Below are positions 43,407-51,775 of a DNA stretch of 64,000 bases, one piece after another. The notes under the pieces are model-generated. The model did no database searches, was not told the origin of the DNA, and worked only from the letters and a program-made list of their open reading frames with translations. Where the stretch lies: the NCBI RefSeq assembly GCF_014644495.1, contig NZ_BMKU01000002.1:310001-374000 (forward strand). Direction: 5' to 3'. Position numbers and translations under genes: made by a program. Source of the stretch: Pseudarthrobacter polychromogenes. Lineage in GTDB: Bacteria > Actinomycetota > Actinomycetes > Actinomycetales > Micrococcaceae. Within the stretch, counting starts at the first letter, position 1. Each line of letters begins with the position of its first letter.

Positions 43407-44688
43407 AACGCGTACTGCCGCCCCGGTCCTGCCGGGCTATGACACCCACGACTCCGCGCGCTGGGTGGAGGAGCCGCCCAAGAACGTCTACCGCTCGGAC
43501 TTCGAACGTGACCGCGCCCGCGTGCTGCATTCCTCGGCGCTCCGCCGGCTGGGTGCAAAGACCCAGGTGGTGGCACCGGACACGGATGATTTCGTCCGCA
43601 CCCGCCTGACCCACAGCCTCGAGGTTGCCCAGGTGGGCCGCGAGCTGGGCCGTTCCCTGGGCTGCGATCCCGACGTCGTGGACACCGCCTGCCTCAGCCA
43701 CGACCTCGGACACCCGCCGTTCGGGCACAACGGGGAATCGGCGCTCAACGAGGTGGCGCACGCCATCGGAGGTTTCGAGGGCAACGCCCAGACCCTGCGG
43801 CTCCTGACCCGGCTCGAGCCCAAGGTGCTGACGCCGGACGGCCAGCCCGCAGGCCTGAACCTCACCAGGGCAAGCCTGGATGCGGCAGCCAAATACCCGT
43901 GGTCCGCGCTGGAAGCCCCGGTGATCCACGGCCAGCGGACCAGCAAGTTCGGCGCCTATGAGGACGACCTGCCGATCTTCAACTGGATCCGGGAGGGCGC
44001 TCCGGAGCGCCGCTCCTGCCTGGAGGCCCAGGTGATGGACCTTGCGGATGACATTTCGTATTCCGTGCACGACGTCGAGGACGCGATCGTGGCCGGGCAC
44101 TTCCAGCTGCGGTGGATGGACAACCCGGACCACCGCGCCAGGGTGGTGGGCTACGCCAAGCAGTGGTACCTGCCGCACAATGATCCCGCCGCCATTGACG
44201 CCGCCCTGGCCCGGCTCGAAGCCACGGACGTGTGGGTGCGCGAGGCCGACGGCAGCCGCAAATCCATGGCGGCCCTGAAAAACATGACCAGCCAGCTGAT
44301 CGGCAGGTTCTGCCAGAGCGCGCTGGAAACCACCCGCGCCGTGTACGGCCCGGAGAACCTGACGCGGTTCAACGCCGAGCTTATGGTTCCGGACGAGACC
44401 GTCATGGAGATCGCGGTCATGAAGGGCCTGGCCACCACGTTCGTGATGACCACCGAGCACCGCCAGCCCATCTACGAGCGCCAGCGTGAGGTGCTCCACG
44501 CCCTGGTCACGGCCCTGAGCGCCACCGGCGACCGCCACCTGGAACCGATGTTCGCGGCGGACTGGCGGGACGCGCCCGACGACGGTGCGCGCCTTCGCGT
44601 GGTGATCGACCAGGTAGCGTCGCTGACCGACGGCTCGGCACTGGCCATGTACGAACGGCTGGTGGGGAGCCTGCCGTCGCTGTGGTGA
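43399..44688 (+). CDS. dgt: Deoxyguanosinetriphosphate triphosphohydrolase family protein
   Basis: 429 residues from the GTG at 43399, which overlaps the end of dus by 8 bp; the longer frame lies inside dus. HD-domain dNTPase releasing triphosphate from dGTP (and probably other dNTPs). 'VYRSDFERDRARVLHSSALRRLGAKTQV' precedes the metal site: His in 'RLTHSLEVAQVGRELG' and the HD pair in 'ACLSHDLGHPPFGHNGE', with the distal Asp in 'DLADDISYSVHDVEDAI'. The length fits the dGTPase type-2 group. dnaG follows after 52 nt. Confidence 0.93.
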   Translation: MAETRTAAPVLPGYDTHDSARWVEEPPKNVYRSDFERDRARVLHSSALRRLGAKTQVVAPDTDDFVRTRLTHSLEVAQVGRELGRSLGCDPDVVDTACLSHDLGHPPFGHNGESALNEVAHAIGGFEGNAQTLRLLTRLEPKVLTPDGQPAGLNLTRASLDAAAKYPWSALEAPVIHGQRTSKFGAYEDDLPIFNWIREGAPERRSCLEAQVMDLADDISYSVHDVEDAIVAGHFQLRWMDNPDHRARVVGYAKQWYLPHNDPAAIDAALARLEATDVWVREADGSRKSMAALKNMTSQLIGRFCQSALETTRAVYGPENLTRFNAELMVPDETVMEIAVMKGLATTFVMTTEHRQPIYERQREVLHALVTALSATGDRHLEPMFAADWRDAPDDGARLRVVIDQVASLTDGSALAMYERLVGSLPSLW

Positions 44689-44728
44689 GGAATCCCACGT
44701 GGCGCTCATCGCCGTCGTACCCCAAGGC

Positions 44729-44741
44729 TAGGATGGCTCTG
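44729..44741 (+). promoter_or_regulatory. Leaderless-type promoter of dnaG
   Basis: TAGGAT (44729-44734), GGCTCT (6 nt), then GTG at 44741. A clear example of the spacing seen throughout the window. Confidence 0.6.
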
Positions 44742-46669
44742 TGCCAGGGCTGATCAAACGCGAAGATATTGACGAAGTCCGCCAGCGCACGGACATCAAG
44801 GAAGTGGTTGACGGCTACGTCACGCTCAAGGGCGCCGGGCTGGGGACCTTCAAAGGCCTGTGCCCCTTCCACGACGAACGTTCCCCCTCCTTCACCGTCC
44901 GGCCGCAGGTGGGCCGGTACCACTGCTTTGGCTGCGGCGAGGACGGCGACGTCATCGCGTTCGTGCAGAAGCAGGACCACAGTTCGTTCCAGGAAGCCGT
45001 GGAGAAGCTGGCCGCCCGGATCGGCTACGAGCTGCGGTACGAGGACGGCGGAACCGGCCCCAACCGCGAGGAAGTGGGGCGCCGGCAGCGGCTGCTGGAC
45101 GCCCACAAAATCGCCGACGAGTTTTTCCAGGCGCAGCTGCTGACGCCCGGCGCCGCGGAGGCACGCACCTTCCTGCACGGCCGCGGGTTCGACCGGGCGG
45201 CCGCAGAGCAGTTCGGCGTGGGCTACGCCCCGCAAGGCTGGGACGCGCTGCTCAAGCACCTCCGCGGCCGGGGCTTTACGGATGCGGAACTCAAGCTGAC
45301 AGGAATGTTCTCCGAAGGAAACCGGGGAATCTACGACCGCTTCCGGGGGCGCCTGGTCTGGCCCATTCGCGATATCGCCGGCGACACCATCGGCTTCGGC
45401 GCCCGCAAGCTCTATGAGGACGACCAAGGCCCCAAGTACCTCAACACCCCCGAGACCGCGCTCTACAAGAAGTCACAGGTGCTGTACGGCATCGACCTCG
45501 CCAAGCGCAGCATCGCCAAGGACCGGCAGCTTGTGGTGGTGGAGGGCTATACGGACGTGATGGCCTGCCACCTTGCAGGAATCACGACGGCGGTTGCCAC
45601 CTGCGGCACCGCGTTCGGCACCGACCACATCAAGATCGCCCGCCGCCTGCTGTCCGACGACGGCACTGGGGGAGAGGTCATCTTCACCTTCGACGGCGAC
45701 GCCGCCGGGCAGAAGGCGGCGCTGCGCGCCTTCGAGGAGGACCAGCGCTTCACTGCCCAGACCTACGTAGCCGTGGAGCCCACCGGTGCGGATCCCTGCG
45801 ACCTGCGGCAAAGCAGGGGCGACGAAGCCGTGCACGCCCTGGTGCAGTCCCGCCGGCCCTTGTTTGAATTCGCCATCCGGACAACCCTGAAGCAGTTCAA
45901 CCTGGATACCGTGGAAGGGCGCGTCCAGGGCCTGAAAGCCTCGGTGCCCGTAGTTGCCGCCATCCGCGACGCCTCCACCCGGACCGGCTACTGCCAGGCC
46001 CTCACAGGCTGGCTGGGCATGCCGGACCCGAACGAGGTGCTGCGGCTGGTCACCACGGAAGTCAAAAATGCCGGCAAGCGCGGCGACCAGGGAGGGGCTC
46101 CCGCTGCCGCCCCCCGGGCCTCCGCCCCCGCAGCCCCACCCGGCGGGCCCGGCGTAGCTGCAGGGCCGCCGTCGGGAGCTGTGCCGTCCTACCACCGGCC
46201 CGACCCCCGGGACCCCGTGGCCTCCATGGAGCGGCAGGCGCTCGAGGTTGCCCTGCAGGAGCCGTCGCTCCTGGCGGGCGGGGTCTGGGAACGCTTTTCC
46301 GCCGCCCGCTTCGCCACCCCCGCCTTCCAGGCCGTCCACGACGCCATGCGGGCCACGGATCCCGCCCTCACTGCCGACCCCGTCCGGTGGGTTGAGCATG
46401 TGATGCACGAGGTTCCGGAACCATTGCGGCCCCTGGTATCCGAGCTTGCTGTTGTTCCGTTGCCCGCCAGCACCGAAGAAGCCGTGCAGAAGTACTGCCG
46501 GGACATCCTCTCCCGGCTGTTCGAGCTTCAAATTACCCGGGTCAAGGCGGACAAGATGGGCCAGCTCCAGCGGCTGGACCCAGCGGCTGATCCGGAAACG
46601 TACCAGCGGCTCAACCGTGAACTGATGATGCTGGAGATGGAACGCCGGGCACTCAGGTCTGACGCCTGA
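44741..46669 (+). CDS. dnaG: DNA primase DnaG
   Basis: 642 residues from the GTG at 44741. Synthesises RNA primers at replication forks. N-terminal CHC2 zinc finger: 'GLCPFHDERSPSF' and 'YHCFGCGEDGD'. The catalytic Toprim domain follows, with 'VVVEGYTDVMACHLAG' and 'IFTFDGDAAGQKAALRAF'. A Pro/Ala-rich linker (about 450-485) leads to the C-terminal helicase-interaction domain ('RQALEVALQEPSLLAGG'). Full family length. Confidence 0.96.
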   Translation: MPGLIKREDIDEVRQRTDIKEVVDGYVTLKGAGLGTFKGLCPFHDERSPSFTVRPQVGRYHCFGCGEDGDVIAFVQKQDHSSFQEAVEKLAARIGYELRYEDGGTGPNREEVGRRQRLLDAHKIADEFFQAQLLTPGAAEARTFLHGRGFDRAAAEQFGVGYAPQGWDALLKHLRGRGFTDAELKLTGMFSEGNRGIYDRFRGRLVWPIRDIAGDTIGFGARKLYEDDQGPKYLNTPETALYKKSQVLYGIDLAKRSIAKDRQLVVVEGYTDVMACHLAGITTAVATCGTAFGTDHIKIARRLLSDDGTGGEVIFTFDGDAAGQKAALRAFEEDQRFTAQTYVAVEPTGADPCDLRQSRGDEAVHALVQSRRPLFEFAIRTTLKQFNLDTVEGRVQGLKASVPVVAAIRDASTRTGYCQALTGWLGMPDPNEVLRLVTTEVKNAGKRGDQGGAPAAAPRASAPAAPPGGPGVAAGPPSGAVPSYHRPDPRDPVASMERQALEVALQEPSLLAGGVWERFSAARFATPAFQAVHDAMRATDPALTADPVRWVEHVMHEVPEPLRPLVSELAVVPLPASTEEAVQKYCRDILSRLFELQITRVKADKMGQLQRLDPAADPETYQRLNRELMMLEMERRALRSDA

Positions 46670-46713
46670 TCTGATGTTTCTGAGGTCCAGGCCCCCTCGG
46701 TCCCGTCCCCGAT

Positions 46714-46743
46714 TTCGCTTCCAGCCGGGGACTTTGCTAGGCT
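46714..46743 (+). promoter_or_regulatory. Promoter of the first tRNA-Asn gene
   Basis: TTCGCT (46714-46719), an 18-nt spacer, then TAGGCT (46738-46743), 14 nt before the mature 5' end. The flanking GATTTC and TTTGCTA blocks are shared with the promoter at 46911-46940. Confidence 0.6.
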
Positions 46744-46757
46744 AATACCCGCTTCAT

Positions 46758-46830
46758 TCCTCCTTAGCTCAATTGGCAGAGCATTCGACTGTTAATCGAA
46801 GGGTTGCTGGTTCAAGTCCAGCAGGAGGAG
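46758..46830 (+). tRNA. tRNA-Asn (anticodon GTT), copy 1
   Basis: 73 nt. Acceptor TCCTCCT/AGGAGGA, D arm GCTCAATTGGCAGAGC, anticodon stem TTCGA/TCGAA with loop CTGTTAA (anticodon GTT at 46791-46793), T arm GCTGG-TTCAAGT-CCAGC, discriminator G. CCA is not encoded. Confidence 0.97.
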
Positions 46831-46836
46831 CGCACA

Positions 46837-46870
46837 ATCCCCGTTCCGGTCTCCGGAACGGGGATTTTTT
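46837..46870 (+). terminator. Terminator after tRNA-Asn copy 1
   Basis: ATCCCCGTTCCGG and CCGGAACGGGGAT pair perfectly around a 3-nt loop and run into TTTTTT. A strong intrinsic terminator. Confidence 0.92.
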
Positions 46871-46910
46871 ATGCCCCCAACTGCCCGTTCCACCCCGGAC
46901 TAGCGCCGAT

Positions 46911-46940
46911 TTCACTTTGGTCGGAAACCTTTGCTAATGT
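46911..46940 (+). promoter_or_regulatory. Promoter of the second tRNA-Asn gene
   Basis: TTCACT (46911-46916), an 18-nt spacer, then TAATGT (46935-46940), 14 nt before the mature tRNA. It has the same layout as the first copy. Confidence 0.6.
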
Positions 46941-46954
46941 CATACCTGCTTCAT

Positions 46955-47027
46955 TCCTCCTTAGCTCAATTGGCAGAGCATTCGACTGTTAATCGAAGGG
47001 TTGCTGGTTCAAGTCCAGCAGGAGGAG
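46955..47027 (+). tRNA. tRNA-Asn (anticodon GTT), copy 2
   Basis: Identical in sequence to copy 1 over 73 nt, anticodon GTT. The conserved TTCATTCC run-in before the mature end is also identical. Confidence 0.97.
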
Positions 47028-47036
47028 CAACACAGA

Positions 47037-47078
47037 AAATCCCCGTTCCTCCTTTGTGAGGCACGGGGATTTTTGTTT
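47037..47078 (+). terminator. Terminator after tRNA-Asn copy 2
   Basis: AAAATCCCCGT (47037-47047) pairs with ACGGGGATTTTT (47063-47074), with CCTC/GAGG pairing inside the loop. TTTTTGTTT forms the tail. It shares the ATCCCCGT/ACGGGGAT base with the first terminator. Confidence 0.88.
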
Positions 47079-47079
47079 C

Positions 47080-47487
47080 TCAGACGAAGTCCATCTCCAC
47101 CTGCAGGAAGCGCTCCGCCTCCGCAATGGCGGCCAGGAACGCCTCTTTTTCGGTGGGTGACGTCCGGGGCTGGCGGGGGTTCCACTCGTGGGGAGCCGAA
47201 TGGATTCGCACCACTCCGGTGTCCGGCGGCGCGTAGAAGATACCGAAGCGCTGTACCGGCCATTCGGGGGAGGCCTCAGGGGCTACCAGCAGCGCGGCAT
47301 TGAAAGCGGGGTTGTACCACTGCGCGATGGGCCTCCGCCGGTCATCAGTAAACAGTCCCGCCGCATACAGCGCTGCTGACTGTTCGCCCGCCTGGGCACA
47401 CAGCCGTTCCCACCACAGTGGCAGTATCCGGTGATCGCACCGTTGCCATGTGGCCGGAAGCGGCGGTTGTTCCTGCCAGGTGGGCAC
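47080..47487 (-). CDS. Conserved-type hypothetical protein
   Basis: About 135 residues if translation begins at the GTG at 47487, which follows TAAAAT by 7 nt on this strand (leaderless arrangement). An open frame continues upstream to 47700 but overlaps the small membrane-protein gene. Soluble and tryptophan-rich, with segments such as 'LPLWWERLCAQAGEQSAAL', 'IAQWYNPAFNAALLVAP' and a C-terminal 'KEAFLAAIAEAERFLQVEMDF'. I do not recognise the family. The start is uncertain. It is convergent with the tRNA-Asn terminator. Confidence 0.6.
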   Translation of the reverse strand: MPTWQEQPPLPATWQRCDHRILPLWWERLCAQAGEQSAALYAAGLFTDDRRRPIAQWYNPAFNAALLVAPEASPEWPVQRFGIFYAPPDTGVVRIHSAPHEWNPRQPRTSPTEKEAFLAAIAEAERFLQVEMDFV

Positions 47488-47500
47488 AAACACTATTTTA
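47488..47500 (-). promoter_or_regulatory. Leaderless-type promoter of the hypothetical gene
   Basis: Minus strand TAAAAT (47500-47495), AGTGTTT (7 nt), then GTG at 47487. Confidence 0.4.
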
Positions 47501-47572
47501 TCGCGGGCGCCCTGCGGGTGGCAGGTACTCCACGCCCGCCACGCGTTTTGCTTCCGCCCCTGCGGTGCGGCG

Positions 47573-47764
47573 TCAGGGTCGGTTCCAGGGCCCCGGGTTG
47601 ACGCGGTACAGCAGTGCCGACCCTGCAACCATGCCCAGGACAATGCCCATGGCAGGGTTGCCCAGGGCCCGGCCGGCGAAGTAGCCCGCGACGGCGCCAA
47701 TCACCGCTCCGAGGAAAAGTCCCCGGCGGTTCCGGTGCGGCCTGCGCTTTGGCGTGTTCTTCAC
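47573..47764 (-). CDS. Small glycine-zipper-like membrane protein
   Basis: 63 residues from the GTG at 47764. A basic N-terminus (KNTPKRRPHRNRR) is followed by two short hydrophobic segments rich in Gly/Ala ('GLFLGAVIGAVAGYFAG' and 'NPAMGIVLGMVAGSALLY'). It starts 4 nt after the MFS gene stop, so it is probably translated with it. No domain recognised. The G-x3-G pattern suggests helix packing in the membrane. Confidence 0.6.
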   Translation of the reverse strand: MKNTPKRRPHRNRRGLFLGAVIGAVAGYFAGRALGNPAMGIVLGMVAGSALLYRVNPGPWNRP

Positions 47765-47768
47765 GGCG

Positions 47769-48992
47769 TCAGTGGATCGACGGAACGGTACGTGGCCGGA
47801 CCACCAGCCACAGGGCTGCCATGGCCAGTAGGATGCATGCTCCCTGCACCGCGCCCATGGGGGCGGCGCTGGTGATGCCCAGCCAGCCAACCACCGGTGA
47901 GATGAGCCCCGCCATCATGAACGTCGAGAACCCGAGCAGGGAGGCCGCAGTGCCGGCCTGGCCCGGATGGCCGGCCAGGGCGAGCACCTGCACGCAGGGG
48001 AACATGAACCCCGTCCCCAGGATGTAGAACCACAGGGGAACCAGCACGCCCCACAAGCCGAAGCCCAGCTGGTCGAACACCACGATCAGCGTGGCCATCA
48101 CGAACATCCAGGCAGTGGCGGCAGCGATGATCCACTGCGGCGGAACCCGGCGGATGAGGCGGGCGCTGGTTTGGATGCCGGCAACAATACCCAGGGAGTT
48201 GATGCCGAACAGCAGGCCGTACTCCTGCGGGGAGAAGCCGAAAACGTCCTGGAACAGGAAAGGGGAGGCCGACAGGTACGTGAAGAGGCCGCCAAAGTTC
48301 AGCCCGGCCACCAGCAGCAAACCGACAAACACCCTGTCGCTGAAAAGGACCCGGTAGCGTTGGCGGGCCGTCATGCCGCTCTGTCGGCGTTTTTCAGGCG
48401 GCAGGGTCTCACGGACCAGGAACAGGGCGGAGGTGATCACCAGCGTCCCGTAGGCGGCAAGGAACACGAAGATCCCGGGCCATTCCATCACCAGGAGCAG
48501 CTGTGAACCGATCACGGGCGCCAGGATGGGTGCCAGCCCGTTCACCAGCGCCATGCGGGAAAACATCTTCACCATGGCGTATCCGGAAAACAGGTCCCGG
48601 ACCATGGCCATGGCCACAACGCCGCCGCCGGCAGCCCCCACGCCCATCAGCACGCGGAAAATGCCCAGGGTGGTGATGTCAGTGGACAGGGCGGCGCCCA
48701 CGGAAGCTGCAATGTGGACGGCCGTCGCCAGGATAAGCGGGGTGCGGCGGCCGAACCTGTCGCTGAAGGGGCCCACCACCAGCTGGCCGATGGCGAATCC
48801 AACGGTGGTGCCGGCCAGGGTCAGCTGGACCTGGGCCTCGGTCACGCCCAGGCTCGCCTCCAGGGCCGGGAACGCAGGAAGGTAAAGGTCGATCGTGAAC
48901 GGACCCAACGCCGTCAGGGCGCCGAGCAGCAGGATGTACAAAAGTTTCCGGCGGCGGCTCAACAGGTCGCCCGGATTGCTGGGAATGGTCAC
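47769..48992 (-). CDS. Bcr/CflA-type multidrug efflux MFS transporter
   Basis: 407 residues from the GTG at 48992 (TAGGAT lies 8 nt upstream; a TTG three codons earlier is inside that -10). Twelve membrane segments. The family start is 'LGALTALGPFTIDLYLPAFPAL', with the A-motif 'GPFSDRFGRRTPLILA' and 'RVLMGVGAAGGGVVAMAMVRDLF' (motif C-like) typical of drug:H+ antiporters of the Bcr group (bicyclomycin, sulfonamide, dipeptides). The substrate is not predictable. A 63-residue membrane protein follows 4 nt downstream. Confidence 0.9.
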   Translation of the reverse strand: MTIPSNPGDLLSRRRKLLYILLLGALTALGPFTIDLYLPAFPALEASLGVTEAQVQLTLAGTTVGFAIGQLVVGPFSDRFGRRTPLILATAVHIAASVGAALSTDITTLGIFRVLMGVGAAGGGVVAMAMVRDLFSGYAMVKMFSRMALVNGLAPILAPVIGSQLLLVMEWPGIFVFLAAYGTLVITSALFLVRETLPPEKRRQSGMTARQRYRVLFSDRVFVGLLLVAGLNFGGLFTYLSASPFLFQDVFGFSPQEYGLLFGINSLGIVAGIQTSARLIRRVPPQWIIAAATAWMFVMATLIVVFDQLGFGLWGVLVPLWFYILGTGFMFPCVQVLALAGHPGQAGTAASLLGFSTFMMAGLISPVVGWLGITSAAPMGAVQGACILLAMAALWLVVRPRTVPSIH

Positions 48993-49006
48993 GGAGATCA
49001 ATCCTA
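48993..49006 (-). promoter_or_regulatory. Leaderless-type promoter of the MFS exporter gene
   Basis: Minus strand TAGGAT (49006-49001), 8 nt, then GTG at 48992. Confidence 0.4.
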
Positions 49007-49104
49007 GGCCCGGCGCTGCCTAATTTTGCAGCGTTGTAGGCCACGCCGCCCGGCAAGCCCCGAAGTTCGCCCTGAACCTGAATGATAGTTTTGGTGCGGG
49101 GACT

Positions 49105-49116
49105 GTGCAGCTGCAC
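49105..49116. promoter_or_regulatory. 12-bp perfect palindrome upstream of the YqjE-like gene
   Basis: GTGCAGCTGCAC at 49105-49116, between two divergent genes, about 54 nt before the ATG at 49170. Possible operator; no regulator identified. Confidence 0.3.
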
Positions 49117-49169
49117 TTTCCTGCAGCACACGGAAGCCGATTCGACCCATAACCAGTAAGGCGGAACCG

Positions 49170-50021
49170 ATGAGCGGACGTCACAGCGGGCGTACCAGCC
49201 AGGGATTGCGCATCACTGCGCTGCCCAGGACGCTTAAACTCCTTTTCCGGTTGGCGCCGCGCCAGCTCAATGACGAAATCGCCTTCGCGAAGATTGAGCT
49301 TAAGCGCAAGGGAATCCAGGTTGGAGTCGCCGCTGCCTTTTTCGCCGTCGCCCTCGTTTTCCTCCTCTTCCTTGTGGTCGGCCTCATCGTGGCAGCCATC
49401 ATGGGACTGGCAACCATCATGCCCGCCTGGCTGGCCGCCCTCCTGGTGTCCGCGGCCTTCCTGCTGATCGCGCTGATCGGCGGCCTGATCGGTGCCCGGA
49501 AGTTCAAGAAGGCCATGCCGCTCATGCCGGAAGAGACCATCCGCGGCATCAAGCACGATATCGGCGTGGTCAAAGAAGGCTCCGCGTTCAACCCGGCTGT
49601 CCTTGACCCGCAGAGTCCCGAAGCCAAGGCGGCGAAGGCCGCAAAGGATGAAGCGGCTGCCAAGGCCAAGGCCGAGAAGGCAGCCAAGGCCGCTGAACAC
49701 GAGAAGGAATTCCCGCACGCCTCCGAACCGGAGCTGGTGCGCCGGCTCAGCCAGCGCCGCCACCACCTCACCGAAGTGCGCGACGAACTGGGCACCGAAC
49801 TGGATGTCAAGCCCCAGGGCAGGTACCTGCTGGCAACCGCCCAGGACAAACTGCGCGAAGGCCAGGCCCTGGCCGGCCACGGCAGGGATATTGCCGGCCG
49901 GAAATTCGCAGCGTTGTCCGGATCCGCGGACCTGGAGCAGCGCTGGAAGCCGCTGGCAGCGTTTATCGCCGCGGGAACCGTCTTCCTGGTCCTGGTACGC
50001 AAGCTCCTCCGGACGTACTAG
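49170..50021 (+). CDS. YqjE/Act3-type membrane protein with DUF3618-like tail
   Basis: 283 residues. N-terminal amphipathic region ('NDEIAFAKIELKRKGIQVG') and two membrane helices (about 50-75 and 85-108), as in the putative Actinobacteriophage holin III / YqjE family. A highly charged Ala/Lys/Glu coiled-coil (about 150-180) follows, then 'EPELVRRLSQRRHHLTEVRDELGTEL', which resembles the DUF3618 motif, and a final helix ('FIAAGTVFLVLVRKLL'). It looks like two usually separate small membrane proteins joined in one chain. Function unknown; such genes are often linked to stress or envelope maintenance. Confidence 0.75.
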   Translation: MSGRHSGRTSQGLRITALPRTLKLLFRLAPRQLNDEIAFAKIELKRKGIQVGVAAAFFAVALVFLLFLVVGLIVAAIMGLATIMPAWLAALLVSAAFLLIALIGGLIGARKFKKAMPLMPEETIRGIKHDIGVVKEGSAFNPAVLDPQSPEAKAAKAAKDEAAAKAKAEKAAKAAEHEKEFPHASEPELVRRLSQRRHHLTEVRDELGTELDVKPQGRYLLATAQDKLREGQALAGHGRDIAGRKFAALSGSADLEQRWKPLAAFIAAGTVFLVLVRKLLRTY

Positions 50022-50113
50022 CACCGGCACCGGGCAGGCTCTTCGGCAGCCCCCGGAAGTTCAGGGAACGGCAATATCGCTCGCAGGGGGCAGCAGGAAG
50101 GAAGGGGGACGGG

Positions 50114-50737
50114 GTGAAGTTCATTGGTGCCGGCTCCCGTCCCGGACGCCCCCAGGTGGACCACGATCTCGTGTTCACCATCCCCAACCTGCTGACCGTG
50201 GTGCGCTTCATGGGGGTGCCGCTCTTCATCTGGCTTGTCCTGGCCCAGAAGGAATACGGTGCCGCCGTTGTGGTCCTTGCCGTCATGGCCAGCACCGACT
50301 GGGTAGACGGGTACATCGCCCGCCGCTTTGACCAAACCTCGAAACTTGGCAGAGTCCTGGACCCGATCGCCGACCGGCTGGCGCTGATAGCGGTCGCTGT
50401 CACGCTGGTGATTGCCGGCGTCGTCCATTGGCTCTACCTGGCCGCCCTGGTGGTTCCGGACGCTGTCCTGCTGACCATGACGCTGTTTTTCTTCCGTGGC
50501 CACCCTGACCTTCCCGTGAGCGTGGTTGGCAAGGTGCGCACCGGCCTGCTGCTGCTGGGGACCCCCATGCTGGTCCTCTCACGGCTGGACACAGGGTTCT
50601 CGGCCGGGTTGTTCGTCGCCGCGTGGATAGTCCTGGGCCTGGGGTTGATCGGCCACTGGATCGCTGCCTACAACTACTTCTGGGCCATCCTGCGAAAGGG
50701 CAGAATGCAGGCACAGCACGACGACGGGACCGCCTGA
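50114..50737 (+). CDS. CDP-alcohol phosphatidyltransferase family protein
   Basis: 207 residues from a GTG preceded by GGAAGGGGGACGGG. Integral membrane enzyme condensing CDP-diacylglycerol with an alcohol. The signature D-x2-D-G-x2-A-R-x8-G-x3-D-x3-D is complete: 'DWVDGYIARRF', then 'GRVLDPIADRLAL'. Likely phosphatidylglycerophosphate synthase (PgsA-like) or cardiolipin synthase, but the acceptor is not decided by the motif. It shares TGATG with the next gene. CdsA, which makes its CDP-diacylglycerol substrate, is encoded at 58913. Confidence 0.88.
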   Translation: MKFIGAGSRPGRPQVDHDLVFTIPNLLTVVRFMGVPLFIWLVLAQKEYGAAVVVLAVMASTDWVDGYIARRFDQTSKLGRVLDPIADRLALIAVAVTLVIAGVVHWLYLAALVVPDAVLLTMTLFFFRGHPDLPVSVVGKVRTGLLLLGTPMLVLSRLDTGFSAGLFVAAWIVLGLGLIGHWIAAYNYFWAILRKGRMQAQHDDGTA

Positions 50738-51645
50738 TGGTATGGCTGGCAGTCGGGCTTGCGCTGCTTGGCGCGTTCTGCCTGGCCCTTGGTGCGCAGC
50801 GCCAGGGAAGCGCCGTCAAAGCCGACACGGGCGGCCTGGCCCTGAGTTCCAACGGCTTCCTGCGCCTGCTTCGAAATCCCCGCTGGGTGTTCGGACTCCT
50901 GCTCCTGTGTGCCGGCATGGCCATGAACGCCGTGGCACTCGTGTCCGCACCGCTCACTGTGGTCCAGCCCATAGGCGCGATCGCCCTGGTGATCACCACC
51001 ATCATCAATGCCAAGGACCAGAACCTCACCATCAACAGGGCAACGGTGGTGGCCATCGCGGCCTGCGTGACGGGCTCTGCGCTTTTCGTCCTCCTGGCGG
51101 TCAACGTCACGCAGGAAAACCACGACGTAACCGTCGCCGACGAGGTCACCATCGTGCTGCTGCTGGCCCTCGCCGTCGGTCTCTTCGGCACCCTGGCCGT
51201 GATGTTCAGGCACCGGATCAACGCCTTCGTCTATATCCTCGGCGCCGGGGTCCTCTTCGGGTTCGTTGCCGTCCTGACCCGGATCATCGGCAAGCACCTG
51301 CTCGATCCGAACGGGCTGTTCCTGCTGAACGTGCAGTGGTACTCCGTGGTGGCCCTCATCGCCGCGGGCGGGCTGGGGTCGTGGTTTGTCCAGAGCGCCT
51401 ACTCGTCGGGACCGCCGGACCTGGTGATCGCAGGACTGACCGTCATTGATCCCCTGGTGGGAATAGCCATCGGCATTGTGATCCTCGGCGAACTCCGGCC
51501 GGATGTCCACGCCGTGATGGCCATTGCCATGGGAACCGCTGCCTCCCTTGCTATCGTTGGGGTGATCGCCCTTTCCAGGCACCATCCTGAGGTCACGAAG
51601 CGCAAGAAGGACGCGCGGAAGGCCGTGGGCCGGGCGAGCCGCTAG
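50737..51645 (+). CDS. NIPA-like DMT-superfamily membrane protein
   Basis: 302 residues from the ATG at 50737, overlapping the previous stop by 1 nt. Nine to ten helices. 'LALGAQRQGSAVK' and 'NAVALVSAPLTVVQPIGAIALV' resemble the NIPA/DMT pattern ('AP...VTPLGALSVL'), and 'AGLTVIDPLVGIAIGIVILGE' is the matching repeat in the second half. NIPA proteins are magnesium transporters in animals; bacterial relatives are uncharacterised. The C-terminus is short and basic. It forms an operon with the CDP-alcohol phosphatidyltransferase. Confidence 0.78.
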   Translation: MVWLAVGLALLGAFCLALGAQRQGSAVKADTGGLALSSNGFLRLLRNPRWVFGLLLLCAGMAMNAVALVSAPLTVVQPIGAIALVITTIINAKDQNLTINRATVVAIAACVTGSALFVLLAVNVTQENHDVTVADEVTIVLLLALAVGLFGTLAVMFRHRINAFVYILGAGVLFGFVAVLTRIIGKHLLDPNGLFLLNVQWYSVVALIAAGGLGSWFVQSAYSSGPPDLVIAGLTVIDPLVGIAIGIVILGELRPDVHAVMAIAMGTAASLAIVGVIALSRHHPEVTKRKKDARKAVGRASR

Positions 51646-51775
51646 CCACTGACCACCAGATCCCGCCGTTTTTTACGCAAGCAAGATCCACCACGAGGCC
51701 AGGCGCCACCGCGCCGGCGGCCAACTGTGCTGCCAGTACATGCTGTGCGCACCGTGACCATCAGGAGCTCTCCAC

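Noticed and set aside
46758..47027. Integrated element at the tandem tRNA-Asn genes
   Set aside because: No integrase, no truncated tRNA copy and no att-like repeat beyond the duplicated tRNA units themselves.
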